Assembly (NCBI RefSeq): GCF_905171765.1
Contig: NC_053393.1
Span: forward strand, 63,705,371-63,769,370
DNA from: Bufo bufo
Lineage: Eukaryota; Chordata; Amphibia; Anura; Bufonidae
Direction: 5' to 3'
Length of the DNA stretch: 64,000 nt
Shown here: positions 44,611 through 53,871 of the stretch, one piece after another
Position numbering within the stretch: the stretch's first letter is position 1
Layout of the letters: every line of letters starts with the position of its first letter
The notes under the pieces: model-generated
Database searches by the model: none
Seen by the model: the letters and a program-made list of their open reading frames with translations, nothing else
What the model was told of the DNA's origin: nothing
Translations under genes and position numbers: made by a program

Positions 44611-45578
44611 AGTAGCAAAAGAAAAAAGTCAATAAACCCGACAGTTCTGAACGTTGGCGTCCGCTCAATACACGCCACATGTTCGGAGGTTCTCACATGC
44701 ACGAGCTCCGGGTCCTCCCGCCGGCGAGTGACAGCAAACAGCAAAACTGGGGCAGGAAGAGTCAGAAGCTCAAATGTTGGGGCTCCTGAGCCCATGCAGG
44801 GTACTGAGCGGACTGCAGCGCTCAGAAAGCATTTTAGCCGAAATTCCAGTTGAAATCAAGAAAATGAGCCAGCGTGTTGCTCGTGTCCTCTGTCCCCAGT
44901 TTTAGCGACCCTCCTGTGGGGCATCTCTATGGGCTCCCTGGTCCACATTCCTCCACCAACCACGGCCTTGCAGGTTACCGCACCACCATGAACACTGAAT
45001 AAGCTGCAATCGGCTACTGCCCGCTTCACACTTGTGTTGGCGTTTTCCGGTATTGCGATCCGGCAGAGGATCTCAAAGCTGGGGGGAAAAAAAAACCTTT
45101 CCGTTTAGTCCTCATACATTCTGAAGGGAAAGAGATCCGTTCAGGATGCATCAGGACGTCGTCCGTTCCGGCAGCATTACGTTTAGCGACCGGGCGTGAA
45201 ATCAAAACGGAACAAACGGTGAAGACATCACTGCCTGGTCCTGTCAATCATAGCGCAGAGGCCGCAGCAGTTGCAGAGAGAGCAGAGCCTCTAGGTGTAA
45301 TGGTAACGCCCCCGTTGCTCCTAGAGGCTCATTTGCATATATTAAAACATCACATTTCTCAGCAATGAGGGCACATAGGAACATGGAACCAACACAGACG
45401 TCTTCAGCTGCCAAGTGCACATGGAACAGGTCAGCCAGTGTCATAGGTACAAAACTGCTGACAGATGCTCATTAAATAATGCAATCTGAATACCACAGAG
45501 GTATAGGGTCTATATACACTGTATACACGGTGCATGCATTTCGTAGCTGACCGGATCAATCACCCTATACTATTTAAA
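44611..45578. other. Intron 1 spacer with TWA and octamer-repeat pieces
   Basis: 45024-45240 contains TTCACACTTGTG..GGCGTTTTCCGGTATTGCG and TTCAGGATGCATCAGGACG, a degraded TWA piece without right end. 45265-45345 contains CTCATTTGCATATATTAAAA, a repeat shared with 15430. No exon is seen. Confidence 0.45.
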
Positions 45579-45582
45579 GGGG

Positions 45583-45960
45583 TTATCCAAGGCTGGAAAT
45601 GCCCCCCCCCCCCCCCCCCCACATGCCCCTCGTCCTGATTCTACATACCTGGCTCCGTGCGCTGCTCCTGGTCCCCGCATTGCCACAGCTGCTTCTCCCT
45701 GAAATCATCCAGTGTCGGAGGGGAGCAGCCAATGGCAGAAAGGGACGGGGACGAGCGTCCTAGCCTCACCCGCGATGCTAGGGAGGCTCGTCCCCACCTG
45801 CCATTGGCAGCCCCCCCGACACCAGATGTTTTCATCCGCACACGGGGAGCAGCAGCTGTGGCAATGTGGGGAGCAGGAGCAGCACAGGGGGCAGGGAGCA
45901 AGGTAAGTATATTGTGTGTGGGCGGCCGGGGGGGCATTACCAGCCTCCGATAAACCCTCT
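45583..45960. mobile_element. TTAA-type element with C19 run, right end unclear
   Basis: The left end AGGGGTTATCCAAGGCTGG follows TTAA near 45578. The C run 45602-45620 lies 18 bases in. The interior foldback, with CCAATGGCAG..CTGCCATTGG and GACGAGCGTCCTAGCCTCAC, is shared with 57533-57896. A plausible but degraded right end is GATAAACCCTCTACC near 45950. Confidence 0.65.
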
Positions 45961-46449
45961 ACCAAACACCAAAGCCTGAAATTCAAGGGAAAAAAATAAA
46001 AACGATGATTGTCACGAAGCACCTCAATAAAAGTTCTCATCACAATAAAAAGCTCCAACATAAAAACCACAAGAACTGCAGCTTTTAGGACACAGATAAA
46101 AAGGTAAGCTAACGTTTAGCGCTGCCGAGCGGTTATTGCCCAAAAGAGAGCGGAGGCACAAGGGACGGACTTCCCTCAGCCGGAATGTTAAGCACCGGCA
46201 GTTTGGGGAGCGGAGGGAAGGAGGCGCCGCAAGGTCGTTACCAGCTGTAACTGGAAAAACGCCTTGTGATTTTATTTTTTTTTTTTTAAATAAAGAAAAA
46301 ACTGCTCATATAGAAGAAAAGCAATAAAGCGCCAGGTCACCGCCCCCCCCAAAGAGCAATAACAGGTACTGGCCAGATACGTTAAATCTTCGGTTTCATA
46401 AAAGCAGGTACTCGGTGCCTCTCCGTGCGCAGTGGGACTACTGGGCTGA
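45961..46449. other. Short repeat-poor stretch
   Basis: No exon or repeat is recognised apart from a T run near 46270 and a short C run near 46344. Confidence 0.35.
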
Positions 46450-46880
46450 CTTACATTTCACAAGGTTTTAAAAGGTATTTTCCAGGAAAAACCTATTGCT
46501 GGCCTAACTTCAGGACAACATAGCGCCATAGTCAGAGGTCACCCGCTTTTCAGATACCGCAGGATAGGTCATTAATATCTGATCAACGGGGGCCCGACTC
46601 CGCCACCCCCACCCATCAGCTGTTGGAAGGGGCTGCCATACTCTGAGCACTGCAGCCTCTCCATAGTACACCGAGCACAGCGCCGGACATTGCATAGTGG
46701 CGGTGCTTGGTACTGCTGCTCGGTCCTATTCATTTCAATGGGATGGAGCAGCAGAAAGTCCACGTGACCAATGGACGTGGTGTCACAGGCCGCAGAGGAG
46801 GCCGTGGGCTTTTCAGGCAAGTGACTGGTAGGGTTTCCGAGCCTCAGAGCCCCATTGATCAGATACTGAAGACAGGTCAT
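46450..46880 (-). repeat. GATCGGTGGGGGT-family copy
   Basis: Landmarks are GGATAGGTCATTAATATCTG, ACGGGGGCCCGACTCCG, CCGAGCACAGCGCCGGACAT, GTCCTATTCATTTCAATGGG and ACGTGACCAATGGACG, in the same order as 16504-17026. The left side (TTCCAGGAAAAACC near 46480) may be the eroded terminus. The right end is lost. Confidence 0.65.
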
Positions 46881-47071
46881 CAAGGCCGTCCCAAAGCAGG
46901 GAACGGGGGCAGTGTAGTTGTATTTACACCGGCTCTCCACGGCAATTGTGCCCCGAAGAGAGGGGGCAGCCCAAGAGAGGGGGGGCAGCCCTGTCTTCAC
47001 ACAGCAGATTGGCGGGGTCAATCTGATTACAAAAGTGGACAGACCCTTTAAGTACCAGAAAACACCCATAA

Positions 47072-47368
47072 GGCTACATGCACGTGACCGTTGTGTGTTT
47101 TGCGGTCCACAAATTGCGGATCCGCAAAACACAGATGGCGTCCGTGTGCGTTCCGCAATTTGTGAAACGGCACAGACAGCCAACGTTAACTGCCTATTCT
47201 TGTCTGTAAAACAGACAATAGGACAGGTTATATTTTTTTTTTCGAGGACCACGGAACGTTGCAACGTCCGCATCATTTGCGGCCCCATTGAAGTGAATGG
47301 GTCCTCATCCGAGCCGCAAAAACTGTGGCTCGGATGCGGACCACAACAACGTTCGTGTGCACGAGGCC
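47072..47368. mobile_element. TWA element abutting a second one
   Basis: The 297-bp element has left end GGCTACATGCACGTGACCG and right end GTTCGTGTGCACGAGGCC. TAA lies at 47069-47071 and 47369-47371. Interior motifs are TTTTGCGGTCCACAAATTGCGG, TATTCTTGTCTGTAAAACAG and CCCATTGAAGTGAATGGG. The right TAA is immediately followed by another family end. Confidence 0.9.
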
Positions 47369-47371
47369 TAA

Positions 47372-47535
47372 GGCTCATGCACATGGGCAGTGCTCGGCCG
47401 TGCCCGCATTGCGGCCCGCAGACAGAGGGCCACAATATACGGGCACTGGCCGTTTGTGCTCCGCATCACGGATCTGGAAGGTGCAGTGCGGACCGTAGGA
47501 TGCAGATCGCGGACCCCATTCAGGTCCCATTCAAC
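47372..47535. mobile_element. Truncated TWA element in intron 1 near exon 1
   Basis: The left end GGCTCATGCACATGGGC starts right after the shared TAA. Interior motifs are GCATTGCGGCCCGCAGAC and GCGGACCCCATTCAGG. No right end is present. It lies about 270 bp from the eif3h exon 1 donor. Confidence 0.7.
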
Positions 47536-47664
47536 TACTAGGACACAGCTGTGAACCTGGCGCCACCACAGGAGAAACGATGCATTGCACCCATCAGATT
47601 CCCTCCCCGCCCCCATTATACAGGTTAGGGCAGTACAGGGGACAGACCAGGCAGACCTATGGCT

Positions 47665-47745
47665 GTCCACCTGTTGTAAAACTACAACTCCCAGCATGCA
47701 CTCTCATCTACAGAATACCAGGGGATACTGGGAGTTGTAGCGCAA
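47665..47745. mobile_element. hAT-like foldback fragment beside exon 1
   Basis: ACCTGTTGTAAAACTACAACTCCC pairs with GGGAGTTGTAGCGC about 40 bases further on. The core matches 34780-34926. The CAGGG termini and flanking duplications are not intact. Confidence 0.55.
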
Positions 47746-47807
47746 GTCACCGCACTAGTTTTTGTTTGCACTCATCAGTGCCAGCACTCCCCCGAGCAGC
47801 CACTCAC

Positions 47808-47900
47808 CAGCCCGTCGATCTGCACTTGCTTCACGGGGATCTCCGCAGCGGCAGCGACAGGGGCCGGGGCCGCGGTGCCGGGTTCTCTGCGAGTTGCCAT
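47808..47900 (-). CDS. eif3h: eif3h exon 1, start of coding sequence
   Basis: The coding part is exactly 31 codons, from ATG at 47900 to the donor after 47808 (CTG then GTGAGTG). The product starts MATRREPGTAAPAPVAAAAE and ends VKQVQIDGL. The last nine residues are identical to vertebrate EIF3H before its MPN domain. The preceding Ala/Pro-rich segment is shorter than the Ser/Gly-rich one I recall in the human protein, in a part of the protein that varies. The start context is good (A at -3, G at +4), and no upstream in-frame ATG lies in the CpG-rich leader. The exon ends in phase 0, and exon 2 at 8338 resumes with [10 protein letters not shown]. No other start fits. EIF3H acts in the cytoplasmic eIF3 complex during initiation. 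Confidence 0.95.
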
Positions 47901-48015
47901 GTTCTCAGCTGCCGGGGAGAAAGAGGGAGAAGGAACACGCGCGGCGGAAACCGGAAGTGGGCGCGTGCGTGACGTCATTCTCGACGGCGGCAGGACGTGC
48001 GGACGCCATCTTAGT
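47901..48015 (-). promoter_or_regulatory. eif3h: eif3h CpG-rich promoter and 5' leader
   Basis: This short GC- and CpG-rich block directly precedes the start codon. Read on the minus strand it has, from upstream to downstream, AAGATGGCG (YY1-type, 48004-48012), TGACGTCA (full CRE, 47970-47977), CACTTCCGG (ETS-type, 47951-47959) and a pyrimidine-rich tract, TTCCTTCTCCCTCTTTCTCC (47915-47934). Pyrimidine-rich starts are typical of translation-machinery genes (TCT/TOP type), so transcription probably begins inside that tract. No TATA box is seen. The start site itself is inferred. Confidence 0.8.
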
Positions 48016-48201
48016 TATGGGCACGTCCTGGTAACATAGATGTAAGAGTGAAGTGCAATGATAGGCCAACAGTATGGGAACGTGTGTGTGCATGGCATCA
48101 ACATATCTTGAGTGCTGTAGCGTATATTGAATAGAGACTCATTATAAAATTAAAAAAATTAAAAGTTGTAAAGTTAAAAAAATAATAATAAAATCCCCCT
48201 T
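48016..48201. other. Upstream flank of eif3h
   Basis: AT content rises sharply at about 48040 and marks the edge of the promoter block. No divergent gene start was recognised. Confidence 0.4.
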
Positions 48202-48512
48202 AGAGAATGTCCACGCACAGTTTTTTAGTTTTTTTCAACGTTGATTTTGACACGGATTCCATTCTCAAAAACTATCCAGGAAACACAATTCATCTCCATC
48301 ATGGGGAAACCGCTTGTTAATTCGTATGGCACTTTTTTTTCAGCGACGTGTCCGTTCCTGACCGGGGTTCCGTGTGGAATCCACATCCAGAATTTCCATT
48401 GAAATGGGCAGGATGAAAAACCAAGTGAAAACCATAAATAAAAGAATGAAAAACCGCATCCTAAAAAAACCATGAGGAATCCTGACGCCTGAGTCCGCTG
48501 TATGTGAACATA
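48202..48512. mobile_element. Diverged TWA element near the promoter
   Basis: The left flank TTA is followed by GAGAATGTCCACGCACAG. The right end is GTATGTGAACATACCC before TTA. Terminal identity is weak, so this is an old copy. The interior includes ATTTCCATTGAAATGGGCAG. It lies about 190 bp upstream of the eif3h promoter block. Confidence 0.6.
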
Positions 48513-49045
48513 CCCTTAACATGTTCTGCCGGTCCCCGCCGCTGTGCGGTCTGCTGGACCTGCACCGATGGACGCCATGTTCTAATCCATACTTGGTGGT
48601 TGGCTTTTTAGTTCTGTTGTTTTTCTCCGTTTACCGACAAAAATACCAGAAGCCACATTTCTGTCATATGGTGGAAACGAACTCCACCTGACGGATCCGA
48701 CTGACTAGAACGGGCTCTGGTCTCCATTAGGAAACACGGTATTTTACAGACAAGACGCGGAGCGTGCAGCACTGTTCGTCCTGTCCTGTATATTTGACAA
48801 AATGTGCAAATTATTCTCCTGACGGAGCCTCCGATCTAGATGTGAACGAAGCCTAACGACAACTTCTGTGCGTCAGTTGTGCCCAGTCTGACTCCGTTCT
48901 GTCATGTTTCCGTTATTTATGATGGGAGGAAAGGTCCAGTCTGCAGGAAATACCGGAAACAGAAAAGAGCTTTCCTTTGAAGATTAGTTCAATGAATAAT
49001 GGACAGAAATGGAAGGTGTTCTGTTTGTTTCCATTTTATTCATTC
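48513..49045. repeat. Old TWA-end series
   Basis: GATGTGAACGAAGCC before TAA (near 48838-48855) and, beyond the next element, CAAATGTGAACTCAGCC before TAA (near 49555-49571) are right ends of further diverged TWA copies. Left ends could not be assigned. This suggests repeated insertions in series at TAA sites. Confidence 0.45.
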
Positions 49046-49048
49046 TAA

Positions 49049-49521
49049 GGCCTCTTGCACACGTTTCCGTTCCGTTTTTGCGGATTCCGTTTGCGGTCCG
49101 TATGCGGAACCATTCATTTCAATGGTTCCGGGGGAAAAAAAACGGAATGTACTCCTCCGTATGCATTCCTTTTCCGTATTTCCGTTCCGCTGAAAGATAG
49201 AACTTGTCCTATTTTTGCCCGCAAATAACGATCCGTGGCTCCATTCAAGTCGATGGTTCCACAAAAAAAAACGGAATGCATCCGTATGTCTTTCGTATCT
49301 GTTCCATTTTTGTGAAAATTTTATCCCAGCCCAATTTTTTTAATGTACTTACTGTTTAAACATTATTGTAGGCTTCTGTTTCCGTTTGGGATTCGCAAAA
49401 AATGGATCACAAACGGAAACCAAGCGGCAAAATGGAATGGAAGTGGAATGGAAACGGAAACAACAAAAAACGGATCCGCTTAAAACGAACTGCAAAACCG
49501 TACGGTCGTGTGCAAGAGGCC
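49049..49521. mobile_element. TWA element, GGCCTCTTGCACACG ends
   Basis: The 473-bp element has left end GGCCTCTTGCACACGTTTCC and right end GGTCGTGTGCAAGAGGCC. TAA lies at 49046-49048 and 49522-49524. The interior has CCATTCATTTCAATGGTTCC, AGATAGAACTTGTCCTATTT and many ACGGAA repeats. The shared motif also appears as CCATTCAAGTCGATGG. Confidence 0.9.
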
Positions 49522-49571
49522 TAACGGACCCAGAATCCCGAAAAGTCAGCGCAAATGTGAACTCAGCCTAA

Positions 49572-50041
49572 TCAATCCCCCATCAATCAGATTCAGAAGA
49601 TAATTACTCGCCATCTTATCCCCTCTCCGTCTAATTGGGTCATTTTATTGATGCCACGACCCAGACATTTACCAGCATAAGATTAGTGACCACAAACACC
49701 CCGGGGACGTTCACTAAGGGACTTGCAACTGCTTTACACATAAAAAGAGTGACAAGCCCCTTTTCTGTTCAGCCGTGTGACAATATTTTGTCGCATGTCC
49801 GGTTTTGCGCCGTGTCCGTCAGTGACAGGGATGGGGGCGTGTCAGGGGGCGTGTCAGGGGCCTTGCCGAGCCTGGGACTCCCGCCCTAGAATATTTACTT
49901 CCATCACAGGCACACAGACGGCCACAGCTGCGCCTAATTTATAACAAGGTACATTAGACGTATCTAGCGGCAGCACAGAGGGGAAAACTTAGACCGGTGT
50001 AAAAAGCTGGTCAGTGCCCCACAGACATCAGTACACTGTCC
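49572..50041. other. Upstream spacer
   Basis: No gene is seen. A short direct repeat GGGGGCGTGTCAGGG lies at 49835-49858. The right edge (50042-50055, CTTTTTTCCCTAG) looks like the end of an Rpt-A piece. Confidence 0.4.
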
Positions 50042-50058
50042 TCTTTTTTCCCTAGTAA

Positions 50059-50497
50059 GGGCTCATGCACACGACAGTATTTTGCGTTCAGTATACTGGC
50101 CGTTTTTTGAGTTCAGTATGCGGTACATATACTGAACCATTCATTACAATGGTTCAGCAAAAAATGCTGAAGTGTCTCCGTGTGCATTCCGTTTCAGTAT
50201 TTCCGTACCGTGAAAAGATAGAACATGTCCAATTCTTGTCCGCAAATCACGGTGCTTGGCTCCATTCAAGTCAATGGGTCCGCAAAAAAAAACGGAACAC
50301 ATACGGAAATGCATGTTTTTGCGTAACCATCGATTGAAAATGTTATGCCCAGCTCAATTTTTTCTATGTAATCACTGTATACTGTATATGGCATATGGAA
50401 AAAACGGAACGGAAACACAAAAAAAAACGGAACAACGGATCTGTAAAAAACGGACCTCAAAACACTGAAAAAGCCATACGGTCGTGTGCATGAGCCC
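50059..50497. mobile_element. TWA element, first of a two-element stack
   Basis: The 439-bp element has left end GGGCTCATGCACACGACAG and right end GGTCGTGTGCATGAGCCC. TAA lies at 50056-50058 and 50498-50500. The interior has CATTCATTACAATGGTTCAG, AAAAGATAGAACATGTCC and TTCAAGTCAATGGGTCCG. The right TAA serves as left TAA of the next element. Confidence 0.92.
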
Positions 50498-50500
50498 TAA

Positions 50501-51100
50501 GGCCGAATGCACACGGCCATGGAACACGGACGTGAGCGGTCCGTGGCATCCCGGCCTGGCATCCTGCTGACAGCAGGAGCGCACGGCGTCATTGATTGCT
50601 ATGACGCCGTGCGCTTCATGCCGCCGCTGCACTACAGTAATACTCTGGTATAGATTATACGAGTGTATTAGGCCTCATGCACACGACCGTTGTTTTGCAA
50701 AAGCAGCGGCTCGGATGCGGACCCATTCACTTCAATAGGGCCGCAAATGATGCGGACAGCACTCCGTGTGCTGTCCGCATCCGTTGCACCGTTCCGTGGC
50801 CCCGCAAAAAAAACATAGCATGTCCTATTCTTGTCCGTTTTGCGGACAAGAATAGGCATTTCTACAATGGGCCGCCCGTTCCGTTCCGCAAATTGCGGAA
50901 GGCACACGGGCGGCTTCCCTTTTTTGCGAATCCGCGGTTTGCGGACCGCAAAAAACGGCATGGTCGTGTGTATGTAGCCTTACTGTACTGCAGTGGCGGC
51001 ATGAAGCGCACGGCGTCATAGCAACCAATGACGCCGTGCGCTCCTGCTGTCAGCAGGATGCCAGGCCGGGATACCACGGACCGCCCGTGTGCATTCGGCC
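50501..51100. mobile_element. TWA element, second of the stack, carrying a nested copy
   Basis: The ends are GGCCGAATGCACACGG and CCGTGTGCATTCGGCC, flanked by TAA at 50498-50500 (shared) and 51101-51103. The foldback arms include GCAGGAGCGCACGGCGTCAT and its complement, as in 40372-40577. A further element at 50671-50979 sits in its centre; without that and one TTA the host is 288 bp. Beyond the right TAA, Rpt-A sequence resumes (AACACAAGAAAAGC). Confidence 0.93.
50671..50979. mobile_element. TWA element nested in another TWA element
   Basis: The 309-bp element has left end GGCCTCATGCACACGACCG and right end GGTCGTGTGTATGTAGCC. TTA lies at 50668-50670 and 50980-50982. It splits the loop of the host at GAGTGTATTA / CTGTACTGCAG. 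The related element at 58301-58596 has the uninterrupted form GAGTGTATTACTGTACAGCAG, so the empty site is visible in this window. Confidence 0.95.
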
Positions 51101-51268
51101 TAAAACACAAGAAAAGCTATATAAATGTGGTATCGCTGTAATCGTACTGATCCAGAGAATGAACATAACAGGTCAGATTTTCCGCATAGGGAACACCATA
51201 AAAACAAAATCCATAAAGCCTTTACGGAATTGCGTTTTTTTTTCCAATTCCACCCCATCTGGAACTTT
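51101..51268 (+). repeat. Rpt-A fragment, right part
   Basis: From AAAACACAAGAAAAGCTATA to CCAATTCCACCCCATCTGGA it follows the Rpt-A copy at 53241-53402 with few differences. The left part is separated from it by the two-element stack at 50059-51100. Confidence 0.85.
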
Positions 51269-52050
51269 TTTCACACTATCCTCCTGTCCATACTGGATCT
51301 TTAGCGTAGAACCTGTGGAGCGCTTCTCTAGCGATACCGGTTGCACGCCGCTGTAATGGCGACTATCACTAGAGAGGAATATCCTATATATGTCTGACAG
51401 ATGGAGGCTTCTGTCATTCAGAGCAGACATTTCTCTCACCGGCTGCCACCATAACCCATCATTTTCACCTCATTTTACAAAACAAACCAATAGGATGAAC
51501 CAGGGCAAACTGGGCTCCTGAATAGGGCATCACAGTTCAGGGGGAGCACTGAAATAGAGGGGAGGGATATTTCCTGGCTTTCTCCATAAGAGCTCATTCA
51601 ATTGCAGTGTTCACACATTTCCACACATTTTGGCTGCATTTTATTTTAAAATTCACTGGAAAAACTTACTCAAGTGTGATAAAACAATTGGTGTCAAGCC
51701 ACACCCCTAAGACCCCCCACCCCCGTTTTACCTGTGTAAACGTAGGTGTTATTTTTTGTGTTCATGACACGTCACGCCCCCTCAGAGCACATGCGGCCTA
51801 ATGACGTAGAATTCTGGCCCCAGATATAATTGGAGCCCATGGAGAAAACAGCCCTCTGTGTGCTGCCAGTTGTGACCATGGCATCTGAAGCTGCTTTCCC
51901 CAGAAGCACTGCTCTCCCAGGACCTGAACAGCTCCCCAGCGTGGCGATCAGGGGAGCCATTGGCTGAAGAAACCACAACTTTTGTAGCTGTAGTGCCTAT
52001 GGAGCCCTGCAGGAGGCAGAGCTCCAAAAGAACATAGCAATTCCTTACAA
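51269..52050. other. Upstream spacer, no gene seen
   Basis: No exon is recognised. A small symmetrical CGGCGTAGAAC / TTACAGCGGCGTG-type piece and CACACCCCTAAGACCCCCCA near 51700 may be repeat debris. Confidence 0.4.
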
Positions 52051-52053
52051 TTA

Positions 52054-52374
52054 GGCTACATGCACACGAACGTTGTGTGTTTTGCGGTCCGCATAATAAG
52101 CAAAACACGGATGGCATCCGTGCGCGTTCCGCAATTTGCGGAACGTCACGGACAGCCTTTAATATAACTGCCTATTCTTGTCCGCAATGCGCGGACAAGA
52201 ATAGGACATGTTATATTTTTTTGACAGGGCCACGGAACGGAGCAACGGTTGCGGACAGCACACGGAGTGCTGTCCCCATCTTTTGCGGCACCATTGAAGT
52301 GAAGGGGTCCGCATACGAGCCGCCAAAACTGCGGCTCGGATGAGGACCAAAACAACGGCCGTGTGCATGAGGCC
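52054..52374. mobile_element. TWA element, GGCTACATGCACACGAAC end
   Basis: The 321-bp element has left end GGCTACATGCACACGAACG and right end CGGCCGTGTGCATGAGGCC. TTA lies at 52051-52053 and 52375-52377. The interior contains the perfect hairpin CCTATTCTTGTCCGC..GCGGACAAGAATAGG. Confidence 0.92.
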
Positions 52375-52419
52375 TTAGGGATGAGCGAATCGACTTCGGA
52401 TGAAACATCCAAAGTCGAT

Positions 52420-53594
52420 TCGCATAAAACTTAGTTTCAATACTGTACGGAGCTTATTATAGTCATATAAGGTGACTTAAAAAAAGGTTTTTAAAAATAG
52501 AAAAAAATATTAAAATTCATATCACTCCCATTTCCCCGAAATTAAAACACAAATAAACAATAAAAAATAAACATCATAGCCATCGCCACATCCCCCACAT
52601 CCCAAAATTAAAATATAAAAATATTTATCCCATAAGGTGAACGGCGTAAAGGAAAAAAATTTTAAAGGGAATCTGTCATCGGGATTTTGTGTATAGAGCT
52701 GAGGACATGGGTTGCTAGATGGCCGCTAGCACATCCGCAATATCCAGTCCCTATAGCTCTGTGTGCTTTTATTGTGTAAAAAAAACTATTTGATACATAT
52801 GCAAATTAGCATAAAAGAGTCATATCTTACTTGTGTGACCAGAGACTAGTCATATTTTCAAGCTCTGACTCATCTCAGGTTAATTTGCATATGTATAAAT
52901 AAAAGCACACAGAGCTATGGGGACTGGGTATTGCGGATGTGCTAGCGGTGATCTAGCAACCCATGTCCTCAGCTCTATACACAAAATCCCGGTGACAGGT
53001 TCCCGTTAAAATATCAGATTTACTATTTTTTTTGTCTTTTCACCTCCCCAAAAATGTAATTAATTAGTGATTAAAAAGTCATACACTCTCCAAAATGGTA
53101 TCAATAAAAACTACAGATCATCCTGCAAAAAAATGAGCCCTCGCACAGCTCCATAGACGTAACTATAAAAATAAGTTATGGGGGTCAGAATATGGTGATG
53201 AAGAGAAAAAAATAATTTTTTCCAGGTTTTTTTCCCTAGTAAAACACAAGAAAAACTATATAAATGTGGTATCGCTGTAATCGTACTGATCCAGAGAATG
53301 AACATAACAGGTCAGATTCACCGCATAGGGAACACCATAAAAACAAAATCCATAAAGCTGTGGCGGAATTGCGTTTTTTTTTCCAATTCCACCCCGTCTG
53401 GATCTTTTTTTCTGCTTCCCACTACTTGGACAATATGCAATATTAAATGGTGCCACTAGAAAGTACAACTTGTCCCACAAAATATAAGCCCTCATACGGC
53501 TATGTAAATGGAAAAAAAAAAAAAATGATGGCTCCGGGAAGGCAGGGAGTATATACGAAAATGCAAAAACGGAAAATCGCTTGTCATGAAAGGG
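52420..53594 (+). repeat. Rpt-A copy 1, split by a TTAA element
   Basis: AT-rich dispersed repeat with landmarks ACCTCCCCAAAAATGTAATT, CAATAAAAACTACAGATCAT, GTTATGGGGGTCAGAATATG, AATGTGGTATCGCTGTAATC and GCGGAATTGCG. The right end TCATGAAAGGG precedes TTAA (53595-53598). It is interrupted at 52666-53005. It contains uninterrupted versions of several insertion targets used elsewhere in the window. No conserved frame is present. Rpt-A may itself be a TTAA-class element. Confidence 0.8.
52666..53005. mobile_element. TTAA-type foldback element with octamer motifs
   Basis: The 340-bp element has ends AGGGAATCTGTCATCGGGAT and CCCGGTGACAGGTTCCCG, flanked by TTAA at 52662-52665 and 53006-53009. The arms pair over most of their length (GAGCTGAGGACATGGGTTGC and complement). 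Each arm carries an octamer: ATGCAAAT at 52799-52806 and ATTTGCAT at 52883-52890. It sits inside Rpt-A. Confidence 0.92.
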
Positions 53595-53871
53595 TTAATT
53601 TCCCAATTTCTCAGGTTTGTTCTGTTTTTTTAAGGGCAATCCAAGCAATTTATCCAGGACATTGTCCTGAAAACACAGGAGTGGATTTAGGAGGGAAGGG
53701 TACAATGAGGACCTCAGTCCCCTAAGACCTCCAGCTTTTTCTTGTCTTCATCTCTTTCAGCCATTATCCATTGCTTCTACAGATATTGGGTATTACTCAC
53801 CTCTCCTCGTTCCCAGATCCTCTTTTCAGGATGTTTTTTGCAGAAGCGTCTGGCACCGAGAAGGAGCTGCC
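53595..53871. other. Spacer before the Tc1 remnant
   Basis: No feature is recognised. It may include the lost N-terminal part of the transposon. Confidence 0.35.

Larger units (their letters stand above)
8339..47807 (-). other. eif3h: eif3h intron 1
   Basis: The intron is bounded by the exon 1 donor GTGAGTG (minus strand, 47807-47801) and the exon 2 acceptor preceded by a pyrimidine tract (CTTTCTCTTGTAG). It is 39,469 bp long. A long first intron is in keeping with the gene in other vertebrates (from memory). Its content is almost wholly transposons and minisatellites, itemised in the other entries. No other host exon was recognised inside it. Confidence 0.9.

Noticed and set aside
46572..47435. 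287-codon minus-strand frame
   Set aside because: It crosses a TTAA-family copy and a TWA element boundary. Its translation includes the family motifs of both, so it is not one gene.
46918..47541. 207-codon plus-strand frame
   Set aside because: It runs through a complete TWA element and into a second one; no protein similarity is apparent.
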